In this document: positions 1 to 10,196 of the stretch, one piece after another
Numbering within the stretch: position 1 is the stretch's first letter
Layout of the letters: every line of letters starts with the position of its first letter
Assembly: GCF_025421715.1 (NCBI RefSeq)
Contig: NZ_JAOEFC010000002.1
Location: 558,001 to 622,000 of the forward strand
Length of the DNA stretch: 64,000 nucleotides
Direction: 5' to 3'
Source: Microbacterium festucae
GTDB lineage: Bacteria; Actinomycetota; Actinomycetes; Actinomycetales; Microbacteriaceae
The notes under the pieces: model-generated
The model's input: the letters and a program-made list of their open reading frames with translations, nothing else
Database searches by the model: none
Told to the model about the DNA's origin: nothing
Made by a program: the position numbers and the translations under genes

Positions 1-1262
<1,262 letters not shown>

Positions 1263-1263
1263 C

Positions 1264-3072
1264 TCAGTCCTCCTCCACATCGAACGCCGGCGCGTGATCG
1301 CGTGCGTACTGCACGTAGCTGTTGCTGACGCCCTGCGGCACCATCGGCCACACCATCGCGTCGGCGCTCACGACGAAGTCGATCACGACGGGGCGGTCGT
1401 TGGTCTCCAGCGCCGTCTTGATCGCGGCATCCACGTCCTCTTCCTTCTCGACGCGGATCGCGAGGCAGCCGTAGGCCTCGGCGAGCTTGACGAAGTCGGG
1501 GATGCGGATCGAGTCGTGACCGGTGTTGAGGTCGGTGTTGGAGTACCGGCCGTCGTAGAACAGCGTCTGCCACTGGCGCACCATGCCGAGGCTCGAGTTG
1601 TTGATGATGGCGACCTTGATCGGGATGTTGTTGATCGCGCAGGTGGCCAGCTCCTGGTTGGTCATCTGGAAGCAGCCGTCGCCGTCGATGGCCCACACGA
1701 CGCGGTCGGGCTGGCCGACCTTCGCGCCCATGGCCGCCGGCACGGCGTAGCCCATCGTGCCCGCGCCGCCCGAGTTGAGCCAGGCGTTGGGGCGCTCGTA
1801 CTTGATGAACTGCGCCGCCCACATCTGGTGCTGGCCGACGCCGGCGGCGTAGACGCCCTCGGGCCCGGTCAGCTCGCCGATGCGGGAGATGACGTACTGC
1901 GGGGCCAGCAGGCCGTCGCTGGGCTGCGAGTAGCCGAGCGGGAACTCGGTGCGCAGGCCGTCGAGGAACGACCACCACTCGGTGGTGTCGGCCGGCTCCC
2001 CCGCGGTGCGGTAGGCCGCGTCGAGGTCGACGAGCACCTCGCGCAGGTCGCCCACGATCGGCACGTCGGCGGTGCGGATCTTCGAGATCTCGGCGGGGTC
2101 GATGTCGACGTGCACCACCTGCGCCTTCGGGGCGAACAGCGCCGCCTTGCCGGTGACGCGGTCGTCGAAGCGGGCGCCGAGGGCGACGATGAGGTCGGCC
2201 TCCTGCAGGGCGAGCACGGCGGGCACGGTGCCGTGCATGCCGGGCATGCCCAGGTGCTGCGGGTGCGAGTCGGGGAACGCGCCGCGCGCCATCAGCGTCG
2301 TGACCACGGGCGCGCCGGTGGTCTCTGCCAGCACGGCGAGCTCGTCGGAGGCGTGGGCGCGGATGATGCCGCCGCCGACGTAGAGCACCGGCTTCTTGGC
2401 CGCGGCCAGCAGCTGGGCCGCGGCCTGGATCTGCTTGCCGTGCGCCTTGGTCACCGGGCGGTAGCCGGGAAGGTCGATCTTGGGCGGCCACACGAAGGGC
2501 ACCTCGGCCTGCTGCGCGTCCTTGGTGATGTCCACCAGCACCGGGCCGGGACGGCCGGTCGAGGCCACTTCGAACGCCGCGGCGATCGCGCCGGGGATCT
2601 CGCTGGCGTCCTTCACGAGGAAGGAGTGCTTGGTGATCGGCATCGTGATGCCGACGATGTCGGCCTCCTGGAAGGCGTCGGTTCCCATCAGGGTCGAGAA
2701 CACCTGCCCCGTGATGCAGACGATCGGCACCGAGTCCATGTAGGCGTCGGCGATGGCCGTCACGAGGTTGGTGGCGCCGGGGCCGCTGGTGGCGATGGCC
2801 ACACCGGTGCGGCCGGATGCCGAGGCGTAGCCCTCGGCGGCGTGCCCGGCGCCCTGCTCATGGCGCACCAGGATGTGCCGCAGCTCGGTGGAGTCCATGA
2901 GCGGGTCGTAGACGGGCAGGATCGCACCGCCCGGCAGACCGAACACGTCGGTGACGCCGAGCAGCTCGAGCGAGCGGACGACGGCCTGTGCTCCCGTCAG
3001 GACGGGAGCGGATGCCGAAGCGGCACCGCGGGCCGGTGGACGCGGCAGAGCCGCAGAGATGTCGGACGACAT
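1264..3072 (-). CDS. ilvB: Acetolactate synthase large (catalytic) subunit
   Basis: The thiamine-diphosphate- and FAD-dependent catalytic subunit condenses two pyruvates, or pyruvate with 2-oxobutyrate, as the first common step of branched-chain amino acid synthesis. The 602-residue product has the three expected domains: an N-terminal pyrimidine-binding domain with the catalytic Glu in [15 protein letters not shown], a central FAD domain, and a C-terminal pyrophosphate-binding domain with [12 protein letters not shown]. The ATG at 3072 has AGGTC about seven bases upstream; an earlier in-frame start would add 14 non-conserved residues. It lies 38 bp after ilvD and one base before ilvN. No attenuator-like leader peptide is visible ahead of it. 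Confidence 0.97.
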   Translation of the reverse strand: MSSDISAALPRPPARGAASASAPVLTGAQAVVRSLELLGVTDVFGLPGGAILPVYDPLMDSTELRHILVRHEQGAGHAAEGYASASGRTGVAIATSGPGATNLVTAIADAYMDSVPIVCITGQVFSTLMGTDAFQEADIVGITMPITKHSFLVKDASEIPGAIAAAFEVASTGRPGPVLVDITKDAQQAEVPFVWPPKIDLPGYRPVTKAHGKQIQAAAQLLAAAKKPVLYVGGGIIRAHASDELAVLAETTGAPVVTTLMARGAFPDSHPQHLGMPGMHGTVPAVLALQEADLIVALGARFDDRVTGKAALFAPKAQVVHVDIDPAEISKIRTADVPIVGDLREVLVDLDAAYRTAGEPADTTEWWSFLDGLRTEFPLGYSQPSDGLLAPQYVISRIGELTGPEGVYAAGVGQHQMWAAQFIKYERPNAWLNSGGAGTMGYAVPAAMGAKVGQPDRVVWAIDGDGCFQMTNQELATCAINNIPIKVAIINNSSLGMVRQWQTLFYDGRYSNTDLNTGHDSIRIPDFVKLAEAYGCLAIRVEKEEDVDAAIKTALETNDRPVVIDFVVSADAMVWPMVPQGVSNSYVQYARDHAPAFDVEED

Positions 3073-3110
3073 AGGTTGACCTCGCAGGTGATCTGACAGT
3101 GTCGGGGGCC

Positions 3111-4817
3111 TCACCCCGTGGTCGCGCCCTCCGCAGCGGAGCGCACGAGCTTGGAGTACTTGGCCAGGACGCCACGGGTATAGCGCGGGGGAAGGGGCTC
3201 CCAGCCGGAGCGGCGGGAGCTCAGCTCAGCCTCGTCGACGAGTAGGTCGAGAGTGCGAGCCGCGATATCGACCCGTATCAGATCACCATCGCGCACGAAG
3301 GCGATGGGACCAGCGTCCACCGCTTCGGGTGCTATGTGGCCGATGCACAGGCCGGTTGTGCCGCCTGAGAATCGTCCGTCCGTCAAGAGTAGTACATCTT
3401 TTCCGAGCCCCGCGCCCTTGATGGCGGCCGTGATCGCGAGCATCTCGCGCATGCCGGGGCCGCCCTTGGGGCCCTCGTAGCGGATGACCACGACGCTGCC
3501 CGCCTCGATGTCGCCCTCGGCGAGGGCGTCGATGGCGGCGCGCTCGCGCTCGAACACACGGGCGGGGCCCTCGAAGACGGCGGCGTCGAAGCCGGCCGTC
3601 TTCACGACCGCGCCCTCGGGGGCGAGCGAGCCGTGCAGGATCGTCAGGCCGCCGGTGGCGTGGATGGGGTTGTCGAAGGTGTGGATGACCGTGCCGTCGA
3701 TGGGGTCGGGGTTGAGCTCTTCGAGGTTCTCGGCGAGCGTCTTGCCGGTGACCGTCAGCGCGTCGCCGTGCAGCAGCCCCTCGTCGAGCATCGCCTTCAT
3801 GATCACCGGGATGCCGCCGTGGCGGTCGACGTCGTTCATGACGTACTTGCCGAACGGCTTCATGTCGGCCACGTGGGGCACCTTGTCGCCGATGCGGTTG
3901 AAGTCCTTGAGGCTCAGCTCGAGCTCGGCCTCGCGGGCGATCGCCAGCAGGTGCAGCACGACGTTGGTCGAGCCGCCGAGGGCCATCGCCAGGGCGATGG
4001 CGTTCTCGAACGCCTGCGGGGTGAGGATGTCGCGGGTCGTGATGCCCTGACGCAGGAGGTTGACGACGGCCTCGCCGGAGCGGTGCGCGAAGTAGTCGCG
4101 GCGGCGGTCGGCCGACGGCGGGGCGGCCGAGCCCGGCAGCGACAGGCCGAGCGCCTCGGCGACCGAGGCCATCGTGTTGGCGGTGTACATGCCGCCGCAG
4201 GCGCCCTCGCCCGGGGCGATGGCGCACTCGATGCGCTTGAGGTCCTCTTCGCTCATCTTGCCCGCGAGGCACGCGCCGACGGCCTCGAACGAGTCGATGA
4301 TCGTGACATCCTTCTCGGTGCCGTCGCTGAGCTTGACCCAGCCCGGCGCGATCGAGCCGGCGTAGAGGAACACGCTCGACAGGTCGAGGCGGGCCGAGGC
4401 CATGAGCATGCCGGGGATCGACTTGTCGCAGCCGGCCAGCAGCACGGTGCCGTCGAGGCGCTCGGCCATGACGACGGTCTCGACGGAGTCGGCGATGACC
4501 TCGCGGCTCACGAGCGAGAAGTGCATGCCCTCGTGCCCCATGGAGATGCCGTCCGAGACCGAGATGGTGCCGAACTGCAGCGGGTAGCCGCCGCCGGCGT
4601 GCACGCCCTCCTTCGCGCCCTGCGCGAGCCGGTCGAGGCTCAGGTTGCAGGGCGTGATCTCGTTCCAGCTCGACGCGATGCCGATCTGGGGCTTGTCCCA
4701 GTCCTCGTCACCCATGCCCACGGCGCGGAGCATGCCGCGTGACGTGGTGGCTTCGATGCCGTCGGTGACCGCGCGACTGCGGGGCTTGATGTCGATGGTT
4801 TCGTCGGACTCAGGCAT
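3111..4817 (-). CDS. ilvD: Dihydroxy-acid dehydratase
   Basis: IlvD dehydrates 2,3-dihydroxy-3-methylbutanoate or the methylpentanoate to the 2-oxo acid, the third common branched-chain step, using an iron-sulfur cluster. All three cluster cysteines are visible in the 568-residue product: [24 protein letters not shown] and [13 protein letters not shown]. Length matches the actinobacterial family. The start codon is nine bases after the otsB stop. A TAGACT hexamer ends six bases before the ATG, so ilvD is probably expressed from its own leaderless promoter as well as by read-through from otsAB. It heads the ilvD-ilvB-ilvN-ilvC run. Confidence 0.97.
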   Translation of the reverse strand: MPESDETIDIKPRSRAVTDGIEATTSRGMLRAVGMGDEDWDKPQIGIASSWNEITPCNLSLDRLAQGAKEGVHAGGGYPLQFGTISVSDGISMGHEGMHFSLVSREVIADSVETVVMAERLDGTVLLAGCDKSIPGMLMASARLDLSSVFLYAGSIAPGWVKLSDGTEKDVTIIDSFEAVGACLAGKMSEEDLKRIECAIAPGEGACGGMYTANTMASVAEALGLSLPGSAAPPSADRRRDYFAHRSGEAVVNLLRQGITTRDILTPQAFENAIALAMALGGSTNVVLHLLAIAREAELELSLKDFNRIGDKVPHVADMKPFGKYVMNDVDRHGGIPVIMKAMLDEGLLHGDALTVTGKTLAENLEELNPDPIDGTVIHTFDNPIHATGGLTILHGSLAPEGAVVKTAGFDAAVFEGPARVFERERAAIDALAEGDIEAGSVVVIRYEGPKGGPGMREMLAITAAIKGAGLGKDVLLLTDGRFSGGTTGLCIGHIAPEAVDAGPIAFVRDGDLIRVDIAARTLDLLVDEAELSSRRSGWEPLPPRYTRGVLAKYSKLVRSAAEGATTG

Positions 4818-4829
4818 TCTCGAAGTCTA
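4815..4829 (-). promoter_or_regulatory. Leaderless ilvD promoter overlapping otsB stop
   Basis: On the minus strand TAGACT (4829-4824) is followed by six bases and the ilvD ATG (4817-4815). The TAG of the otsB stop codon supplies the first three bases of the -10. Family knowledge: actinobacterial leaderless promoters place TANNNT 6-7 bases before the start codon. No -35 was identified. Confidence 0.55.
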
Positions 4830-5585
4830 TTGCCGCGCGGCGACCCGCTCGTGCGCCAGGTCGACGAGGACCGAGGCCAAACCTTGGATGTCATCGACAC
4901 GCATCGACGCCGCCGAGGCCCCTGCGCCCACCCGGATGCCGAGGTCGTCCGCCCCGAGGCTGGCCAGCGCGTCCTCGTCGGTGACGTCGTCGCCGGCGAA
5001 GACCACGGCGGTGGCGCCGGTGAGCGCGCGCAGGTGGGCGACGGCGTCGTCTTTGCCGGCCGCGCGTGCGGAGTACTCGGTGAGGTCGTGCCCGCGCCGC
5101 CGCCGCCACCGCGGGGCGCGCTTGGTCACGAGTGCGGCGATCGCTTCGTGGGCGCGGGCGCCGTCGGCATCCGATGCCAGCCGGGTGTGCACGGCGAAGC
5201 CGAACGGCTTCGTCTCGACCCAGACCCCGTCCAGCCCGGCGACGGCCGCCGTGGCGGCATCCGACAGCGCGCGCACCTCGTCGGCGTCGATCGGCTGGTC
5301 GTCGGCGGCGGCGGGGTGGAACTCGGCGCCGTGGGAGCCGGCCAGCAGGATGCCGGACGCCTCGTCGTACTCGGAGATCACCCGCAGGTCGGCGAGGCTG
5401 CGCCCCGACACGAAGGCGACGTGCGTGTCGGGCGCGGCCCGCAGTGCGGTGACGGCAGCCCGTGCCTGCGCGGTCATGCGCGCCGACATCGGCTCGTCCA
5501 CGAGCGGGGCCAGGGTGCCGTCGAAGTCGAGGGCGACCAGCAGCACCTCGGTGGCCGCCACCCGGGCCAGGGCGCCCGCGCTCAC
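4827..5585 (-). CDS. otsB: Trehalose-6-phosphate phosphatase
   Basis: OtsB is a HAD-superfamily phosphatase that dephosphorylates trehalose-6-phosphate to trehalose, the second step of the OtsA-OtsB osmoprotectant route. The 252-residue product has HAD motif I as ALDFDGTLAPL near the N-terminus, with the nucleophile Asp and the acid/base Asp two residues on. Motif IV is VFAGDDVTDEDAL near the C-terminus. Start is GTG at 5585, overlapping the otsA stop as GTGA, so the pair is translationally coupled. Its own stop codon forms part of the putative ilvD promoter. Confidence 0.95.
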   Translation of the reverse strand: MSAGALARVAATEVLLVALDFDGTLAPLVDEPMSARMTAQARAAVTALRAAPDTHVAFVSGRSLADLRVISEYDEASGILLAGSHGAEFHPAAADDQPIDADEVRALSDAATAAVAGLDGVWVETKPFGFAVHTRLASDADGARAHEAIAALVTKRAPRWRRRRGHDLTEYSARAAGKDDAVAHLRALTGATAVVFAGDDVTDEDALASLGADDLGIRVGAGASAASMRVDDIQGLASVLVDLAHERVAARQ

Positions 5586-6988
5586 TGCTGCGTCTCCGCC
5601 CGCGCCGCGGCGAGGGCGTCGATGAACGAAGCCGACCAGGCCTGCACGTCGTTGTCGCGCACCTTGCGGCGCAGCGCCCGCATGCGGCGGCTCTGTTCGG
5701 CGGGGCTCATCTCGATGGCGCGGACGATGGCGTCCTTCATGCCGTCGATGTCATGCGGATTGATCTGCACCGCGGTGGTGAGCTCGTCGGCGGCGCCGGC
5801 GAACTCGCTCAGCAGCAGCACGCCGCGATTGTCGACGCGGCTGGCGACGTACTCCTTGGCCACGAGGTTCATGCCGTCGCGCAGGGCGGTGACGAGCATG
5901 ACGTCGGCGGCCAGGTAGAGGGCCACCATCTCTTCGCGGGGGAACGCCTGGTGCAGGTAGCGGATGGCGGTGTGACCCATGGTGTCGTAGTCGCCGTTGA
6001 TGCGCCCGACGGTGAGCTCGATCTCGTCGCGGAGGTGCTGATAGGCGTCGACGCGTTCGCGGCTGGGACTTGCCACCTGCACGAGCGTCACGTCTTCGAC
6101 GGCCACCCGGCCGTCTTCGAGCAGCTCGCCGAACGCCTTCATGCGGTGGCGGATGCCCTTGGTGTAGTCGAGCCGGTCGACGCCGAACAGGATCGTCTTG
6201 GGGTTGCCGAGACTCTCGCGGATCTCGGCGGCGCGTGCCCGGATGTCGTCGCGCTGGGCCAGCTCCTCGTACATCTCGGCGTCGATCGAGATGGGGAAGG
6301 CGCGGGCGATCGCGGTGCGCGAGCCGCCGTCGGGAGCGGGCACCGTGATGCCGCTCGACTTCGTCGGGTAGCGCAGCTGCCGCCGCACGGCGCGGGCGAA
6401 GTTGCTCGCGTCGGCCACCCGCTGGAAGCCGATCACGTCGGCGCCGAGCAGCCCCTCGAGCACCTGCTTGCGCCACGGCAGCTGCGAGTAGAGCCCGTAT
6501 GCCGGGAACGGGATGTGATGGAAGTAGCCGATGGTCAGGTCGGGGCGGCGCTCCCGCAGCATCCGCGGCACGAGCTGCAGCTGGTAGTCCTGCACCCACA
6601 CGGTGGCGCCTTCGGCGGCGACGTCGGCGGCCGCGGCGGCGAACCGCTCGTTCACCTTGACGTAGGCATCCCACCAGACGCGCCGGTAGCGCGGCTCGGC
6701 GATCACGTCGTGGTAGAGCGGCCAGAAGGTGTCGTTCGACATGCCCTCGTAGTAGTTGGCGACCTCGTCTTCGCTCAGGGCGATGGGGACGAGATGGATG
6801 CCGTCGGCGTCGAACGGCTCGAGTTCGAGGTCGGCCTGACCGGGCCAGCCGACCCACGCGCCGTCGGCCCGCTGCATGACGGGCTCGAGCGCCGCCACCA
6901 GTCCGCCGGGCGACGGGCGCCACTCGTTCTCGCCCACCCGGTCGACCGGAAGTCGATTGGCCACCACGACGAAGTCTGCTCTGCTCAC
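5582..6988 (-). CDS. otsA: Trehalose-6-phosphate synthase
   Basis: A GT20 retaining glycosyltransferase that joins a nucleotide-activated glucose to glucose-6-phosphate to give trehalose-6-phosphate. The 468-residue product starts with FVVVANRLPVDR and carries WVQDYQLQLVPRML, IGYFHHIPFPAYGLY, FGVDRLDYTKGI and GMNLVAKEYVASR, all family hallmarks. The start is GTG at 6988. A TAGCCT about 30 bases upstream (complement of 7020-7025) could be its -10, which would give a short leader. It overlaps otsB by four bases. A kinase resembling maltokinase occurs at 38.3 kb, but no treS or treYZ is in the window. Confidence 0.95.
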   Translation of the reverse strand: MSRADFVVVANRLPVDRVGENEWRPSPGGLVAALEPVMQRADGAWVGWPGQADLELEPFDADGIHLVPIALSEDEVANYYEGMSNDTFWPLYHDVIAEPRYRRVWWDAYVKVNERFAAAAADVAAEGATVWVQDYQLQLVPRMLRERRPDLTIGYFHHIPFPAYGLYSQLPWRKQVLEGLLGADVIGFQRVADASNFARAVRRQLRYPTKSSGITVPAPDGGSRTAIARAFPISIDAEMYEELAQRDDIRARAAEIRESLGNPKTILFGVDRLDYTKGIRHRMKAFGELLEDGRVAVEDVTLVQVASPSRERVDAYQHLRDEIELTVGRINGDYDTMGHTAIRYLHQAFPREEMVALYLAADVMLVTALRDGMNLVAKEYVASRVDNRGVLLLSEFAGAADELTTAVQINPHDIDGMKDAIVRAIEMSPAEQSRRMRALRRKVRDNDVQAWSASFIDALAAARAETQQ

Positions 6989-7068
6989 ACGCGCATCCGA
7001 TCACTGTTCCGTTGGCTCCAGGCTATCGGGCGGGCTGCGTCGCACTCGCCCGGCGGGCGGGGCTCGGG

Positions 7069-7083
7069 TAGCGTGGCGCCATG
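7069..7083 (+). promoter_or_regulatory. Leaderless promoter, TAGCGT
   Basis: TAGCGT at 7069-7074 ends six bases before the ATG at 7081, and no ribosome-binding site is visible between them. This arrangement recurs through the window. Confidence 0.5.
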
Positions 7084-7338
7084 CGCAAGTACTTCTTCGG
7101 AACCGGCATCATCGGCGCGGTCACCAGCGGCGCGACCCTGCTGCGGGCCCTGCGCAACAGCGACGAGCCGTTCACCTGGCGCACGGCACTGGCCTGGCTG
7201 AGCTGGGGCATCTCGTTCGCCCTGGCCATCGGCGCCATCGTCGACACCCGCCGCGCCTCGCGCGGTCGTCTCATCGCCTCCGACTCGAAGATCTCCGGCA
7301 AGGAGACCGAGCTGCTCGCGCGCCGCGTGCGTCGCTGA
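7081..7338 (+). CDS. Small two-helix membrane protein, unknown function
   Basis: An 85-residue protein that I do not recognise as a named family. It begins MRKYFFGTGIIGAVTSGATLL and has one hydrophobic segment at about residues 5-25 and a second at about 38-58 (ALAWLSWGISFALAIGAIV). A basic, charged C-terminus (TELLARRVRR) follows and is probably cytoplasmic. It stands alone, divergent from otsA and 62 bp before the marR-MFS unit. The ATG is supported by a -10-like TAGCGT six bases upstream. Third-position GC and codon use match the neighbours, so it looks like a real gene. Function cannot be assigned. Confidence 0.7.
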   Translation: MRKYFFGTGIIGAVTSGATLLRALRNSDEPFTWRTALAWLSWGISFALAIGAIVDTRRASRGRLIASDSKISGKETELLARRVRR

Positions 7339-7361
7339 CGCTCGCCGCCGCGAGGCAGATG

Positions 7362-7395
7362 AAACATACCCACGTTATATAACGGTGGTATGTTT
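7362..7395 (+). promoter_or_regulatory. 34-bp palindromic operator and promoter of marR-MFS
   Basis: A near-perfect 34-bp dyad is centred at 7378/7379. The perfect 12-bp core is CGTTATATAACG (7373-7384), and the outer arms are AAACATACC and GGTATGTTT. It is the most AT-rich stretch in the area. The right arm contains TATGTT (7389-7394), six bases before the GTG start at 7401, so the operator probably covers the -10 of a leaderless transcript. Autorepression by the downstream MarR protein is inferred. Confidence 0.8.
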
Positions 7396-7400
7396 ATGTA

Positions 7401-7832
7401 GTGACCGACCACGACGAGATCCTGCGCCTGCTGCTGGCCGCGCACACCCTCACCCGGGTGGCCGCCCTCGACACGGCATCCGACGCCCCCTCGGCGCAGT
7501 GGCGCACCCTCACGCTGCTGCGCGACCACGGGCCGCAGCGACTGGGTGACCTCGCGCACCTCAGTCGCGTCAGTCAGCCGGGGATGACACGACTGGTGCG
7601 CCAGATGGTGCAGGCGGGGCTGCTCGCGCGCACCACCGATCCGGCCGACTCGCGCGCCACGGTGCTCGCGGCCACCCCCGAAGGGCTGGACGCCCTCGAC
7701 CAGTGGCGACACGATCTCGGCGTCGCCCTGGCGCCGCGCTTCGCCGACCTCGACGACCAGGAATGGACGAGCCTGCGCCGGGCCGCCCGCATCCTCGAAG
7801 ACCGCATCGGCGCAACGAAGGAGGACAAGTGA
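7401..7832 (+). CDS. MarR-family transcriptional regulator
   Basis: A 143-residue winged-helix repressor of the MarR family, which normally binds palindromes as a dimer and releases DNA on binding a small phenolic or toxic ligand. Visible features are the helix-turn-helix HGPQRLGDLAHLSRVSQPGMTRLVRQMVQ region (residues about 38-66) and the wing with DPADSRATVLAATPEG. The start is GTG at 7401, directly after the palindrome; there is no ribosome-binding site, so translation is probably leaderless. Its stop overlaps the start of the downstream exporter gene (GTGA). The pair looks like a self-regulated efflux module; the substrate cannot be told from sequence. Confidence 0.92.
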   Translation: MTDHDEILRLLLAAHTLTRVAALDTASDAPSAQWRTLTLLRDHGPQRLGDLAHLSRVSQPGMTRLVRQMVQAGLLARTTDPADSRATVLAATPEGLDALDQWRHDLGVALAPRFADLDDQEWTSLRRAARILEDRIGATKEDK

Positions 7833-9082
7833 GCACGGGTGCCAAGAGCACGGGCGGAACGACGGCGGGCAGGGTGAACGTCTGGCGACAGCCGGCCCCC
7901 GTGTGGGCGGTGGCCTTCGCGTGCGTCGTCGCCTTCATGGGCATCGGCCTGGTCGACCCCATCCTCCCGGCCATCGCCGAGTCGCTGCAGGCGACGCCGG
8001 TGGAGACCGAGCTGCTGTTCACCAGCTACCTCGTGGTCACCGGACTCGCGATGCTCGTCACCAGCTGGGTCTCCAGCCGCATCGGCGCCAAGCGCACGCT
8101 GCTGATCGGGTTGGCCCTCATCGTCGTGTTCGCGCTGCTGTGCGCGGTGTCGGGCTCGGTCGAGGCCGTCATCGGCTTCCGCGCCGGCTGGGGCCTGGGC
8201 AACGCGCTGTTCATCTCCACGGCGCTGGCCACCATCGTCGGCGCGGCCTCCGGAGGCTCGGCGGCGGCGATCATCCTCTACGAGGCCGCCCTCGGCCTCG
8301 GCATCGCCATCGGGCCGCTCCTGGGCGGCATCCTCGGCGAGATCAGCTGGCGCGGACCGTTCTTCGGCGTCGTGGCGCTCATGGCGATCGCGTTCGTCGC
8401 GATCCTCGTGCTGCTGAAGATGCCCGACGAGAAGCGCACGCCCATCCCGCTGTCCGCTCCGCTGCGGGCGCTGCGCACGCCTGCCCTGGCGGTGCTGGCC
8501 ATCACGGCGCTGTTCTACAACATCGGCTTCTTCGTGCTGCTCGCCTTCTCGCCGTTCCCCCTCGGCTTCGGCGCGATGGGCATCGGCCTCACGTTCTTCG
8601 GCTGGGGCGTGGCCCTGGCGGTCACGAGCGTCTGGGTCGCGCCCATCCTGCTGCGGCGGATGCGGCGCACGACGGCGATGCTCGTCGTGCTGCCACTGCT
8701 GGCCCTCGACCTCATCGCCGCCGCGCTCGTCGTCGCCGACCCGGCGGGTCTGGTGGCCTGCATCATCGTCGGCGGCCTGCTGCTGGGCCTCATGAACACG
8801 ATCCTCACCGAGTCGGTCATGGAGGCCACCGATCTGCCGCGCTCGGTCGCCTCGTCGGCCTACTCGGCCGTGCGCTTCCTCGGCGGTGCGGCCGCTCCCC
8901 CGCTGGCGGCGCTGCTGTGGCACGCCTACGGCGCGGCCGTGCCGTTCGTCTTCGCCGCCGCCTCGGTGCTCGTCGCCGCCGCGACGCTGCTGATCGGCCG
9001 TAAGGCGCTCCGGCGCATCGACGAGGCCGAGGCCTCCGAGGCCGATGAAGCCGCCGCGATCCTCGTGGGCGACGCCGCCTGA
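7829..9082 (+). CDS. MFS drug-type exporter
   Basis: A 417-residue major facilitator superfamily protein with about 12 hydrophobic helices. The first loop after helix 1 has the drug-exporter-like sequence GIGLVDPILPAIAESLQ, followed by the 2-3 loop SSRIGAKRTLL, the MFS motif A region. The GTG start at 7829 is preceded by AAGGAGGA, which lies inside the end of marR, and overlaps the marR stop. Probably cytoplasmic-membrane efflux controlled by that MarR protein. The C-terminus is short and acidic (EASEADEAAAILVGDAA). Substrate unknown. Confidence 0.9.
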   Translation: MSTGAKSTGGTTAGRVNVWRQPAPVWAVAFACVVAFMGIGLVDPILPAIAESLQATPVETELLFTSYLVVTGLAMLVTSWVSSRIGAKRTLLIGLALIVVFALLCAVSGSVEAVIGFRAGWGLGNALFISTALATIVGAASGGSAAAIILYEAALGLGIAIGPLLGGILGEISWRGPFFGVVALMAIAFVAILVLLKMPDEKRTPIPLSAPLRALRTPALAVLAITALFYNIGFFVLLAFSPFPLGFGAMGIGLTFFGWGVALAVTSVWVAPILLRRMRRTTAMLVVLPLLALDLIAAALVVADPAGLVACIIVGGLLLGLMNTILTESVMEATDLPRSVASSAYSAVRFLGGAAAPPLAALLWHAYGAAVPFVFAAASVLVAAATLLIGRKALRRIDEAEASEADEAAAILVGDAA

Positions 9083-9095
9083 GACGGCGCGCAGA

Positions 9096-9133
9096 CACGA
9101 CAAAGCCCCCGGGAGACCGGGGGCTTTGTCGTG
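9096..9133. terminator. Bidirectional hairpin terminator
   Basis: A perfect 17-bp stem (9096-9112 with 9117-9133) and a GAGA loop. It separates the plus-strand MFS gene from the minus-strand tRNA-Lys and contains no long T-run, as is common in actinobacteria. Confidence 0.85.
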
Positions 9134-9182
9134 CGAAGCGAAAACGCCCCGGAGGCTGGCGAGAGCTTCCGGGGCGGTTCCG

Positions 9183-9255
9183 TGCACCCCCTGGGACTCG
9201 AACCCAGAACCCACTGATTAAGAGTCAGTTGCTCTGCCGATTGAGCTAGAGGTGC
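9183..9255 (-). tRNA. tRNA-Lys (anticodon CTT)
   Basis: A 73-nt cloverleaf on the minus strand: acceptor GCACCTC pairs with GGGGTGC, discriminator A, anticodon stem ACTGA/TCAGT around loop CTCTTAA, and T-arm GGGTTCGAGTCCC. CCA is not encoded. It reads lysine AAG codons. Confidence 0.95.
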
Positions 9256-9336
9256 GTGATTCGCAACGTGGCGAACCGAGGGTCAACGTTACCATCTCGA
9301 TGCCGTTCACCGCCAATCGAGGCAGGAACCGCTGAC

Positions 9337-9351
9337 TATCCTGGTGAAGTG
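9337..9351 (+). promoter_or_regulatory. Leaderless promoter, TATCCT
   Basis: TATCCT at 9337-9342 is followed by six bases and the GTG start at 9349. Confidence 0.55.
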
Positions 9352-10179
9352 ACCTCCCCCGCCGCCACGACGCCCTGGAGTGCGCCGTTCGACGGCGACC
9401 TGTCCGACGACCTCCGGCTGGCCCTGCGACTGGCCGATGCGGCGGACGCCGTGGCGATGGCGCGCTTCGATGCGCCCGACCTCGACGTGCGCACGAAAGC
9501 CGACGCCTCGCACGTGACCGAGGCCGACCTCGCCACCGAGCGCGCCATCCGCGCGATCCTCGCCGACGAGCGCGCCGGCGACGGCATCTTCGGCGAGGAG
9601 TTCGGCTCGGCCGGCGACAGCGCGCGGCGCTGGATCATCGACCCGATCGACGGCACCGCCAACTACCTCAAGGGCATCCCGATGTGGACGACCCTCATCG
9701 CCCTCGAGATCGACGGGGTGCCGCGCGTGGGGGTGGCCAGCCAGCCCGCGATCGGGCGGCGCTGGTGGGCGGCATCGGGCCAGGGCGCGTGGACGAACGT
9801 CCCCGGCGGCGAGCCGCGTCGCATCCACGTCTCCGGCGTCGACACGATCGCCGAGGCCAGCGCGAGCTTCCAGAGCATCACCCAGTGGCGCGACGCCGGC
9901 CGCACCGAGGCCCTGCTGCGCCTGGCGGACGCCGTGTGGCGCGACCGCGGGTACGGCGACGCCTGGCCGTACATGCTGCTGGCCGAGGGCCGTCTCGAGT
10001 TCGTCGCCGAGTTCGACGTCAAGGAGTACGACATCGCCGCTCTCGTGCCGATCATCCACGAGGCCGGCGGAAGGTTCACCGACGTCGACGGGGCCGACTC
10101 GCTGTCGTCGCTGTCATCGCTGGCGACCAACGGCATCCTGCACGACGACTTCCTCCACCTCCTCCACTCCCCCCGTTGA
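9349..10179 (+). CDS. Inositol monophosphatase-family phosphatase (HisN-like)
   Basis: A 276-residue Mg2+-dependent, Li+-sensitive phosphatase of the IMPase/FBPase fold. Metal-binding motifs are present: GEEFG, then WIIDPIDGTANYLKG (DPIDGT), and the C-terminal EYDIAALVPIIHEAGG, where the usual Trp of the WD motif is Tyr. Actinobacterial histidinol-phosphate phosphatase HisN has the same architecture, so histidine synthesis is one possibility and inositol-phosphate turnover another; no other his gene is nearby. I prefer the GTG at 9349 because it has a -10 six bases upstream. An in-frame start 93 bases earlier lies next to the tRNA and adds non-conserved sequence. Confidence 0.85.
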   Translation: MTSPAATTPWSAPFDGDLSDDLRLALRLADAADAVAMARFDAPDLDVRTKADASHVTEADLATERAIRAILADERAGDGIFGEEFGSAGDSARRWIIDPIDGTANYLKGIPMWTTLIALEIDGVPRVGVASQPAIGRRWWAASGQGAWTNVPGGEPRRIHVSGVDTIAEASASFQSITQWRDAGRTEALLRLADAVWRDRGYGDAWPYMLLAEGRLEFVAEFDVKEYDIAALVPIIHEAGGRFTDVDGADSLSSLSSLATNGILHDDFLHLLHSPR

Positions 10180-10196
10180 ACCGGAGACCCCACCGC

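Noticed and set aside
1294..3096. Long plus-strand frame opposite ilvB
   Set aside because: His/Asp/Val-rich composition typical of the complement of high-GC genes, and ilvB is certain on the minus strand.
4818..7080. Search for an ilv attenuator, leader peptide or T-box
   Set aside because: ilvD starts nine bases after otsB with no room for a leader; no hairpin series or run of Ile/Val/Leu codons was seen.
7703..7828. Upstream extension of the first MFS gene
   Set aside because: It would overlap marR by 130 bp in another frame; GTG 7829 has AAGGAGGA and the usual GTGA coupling.
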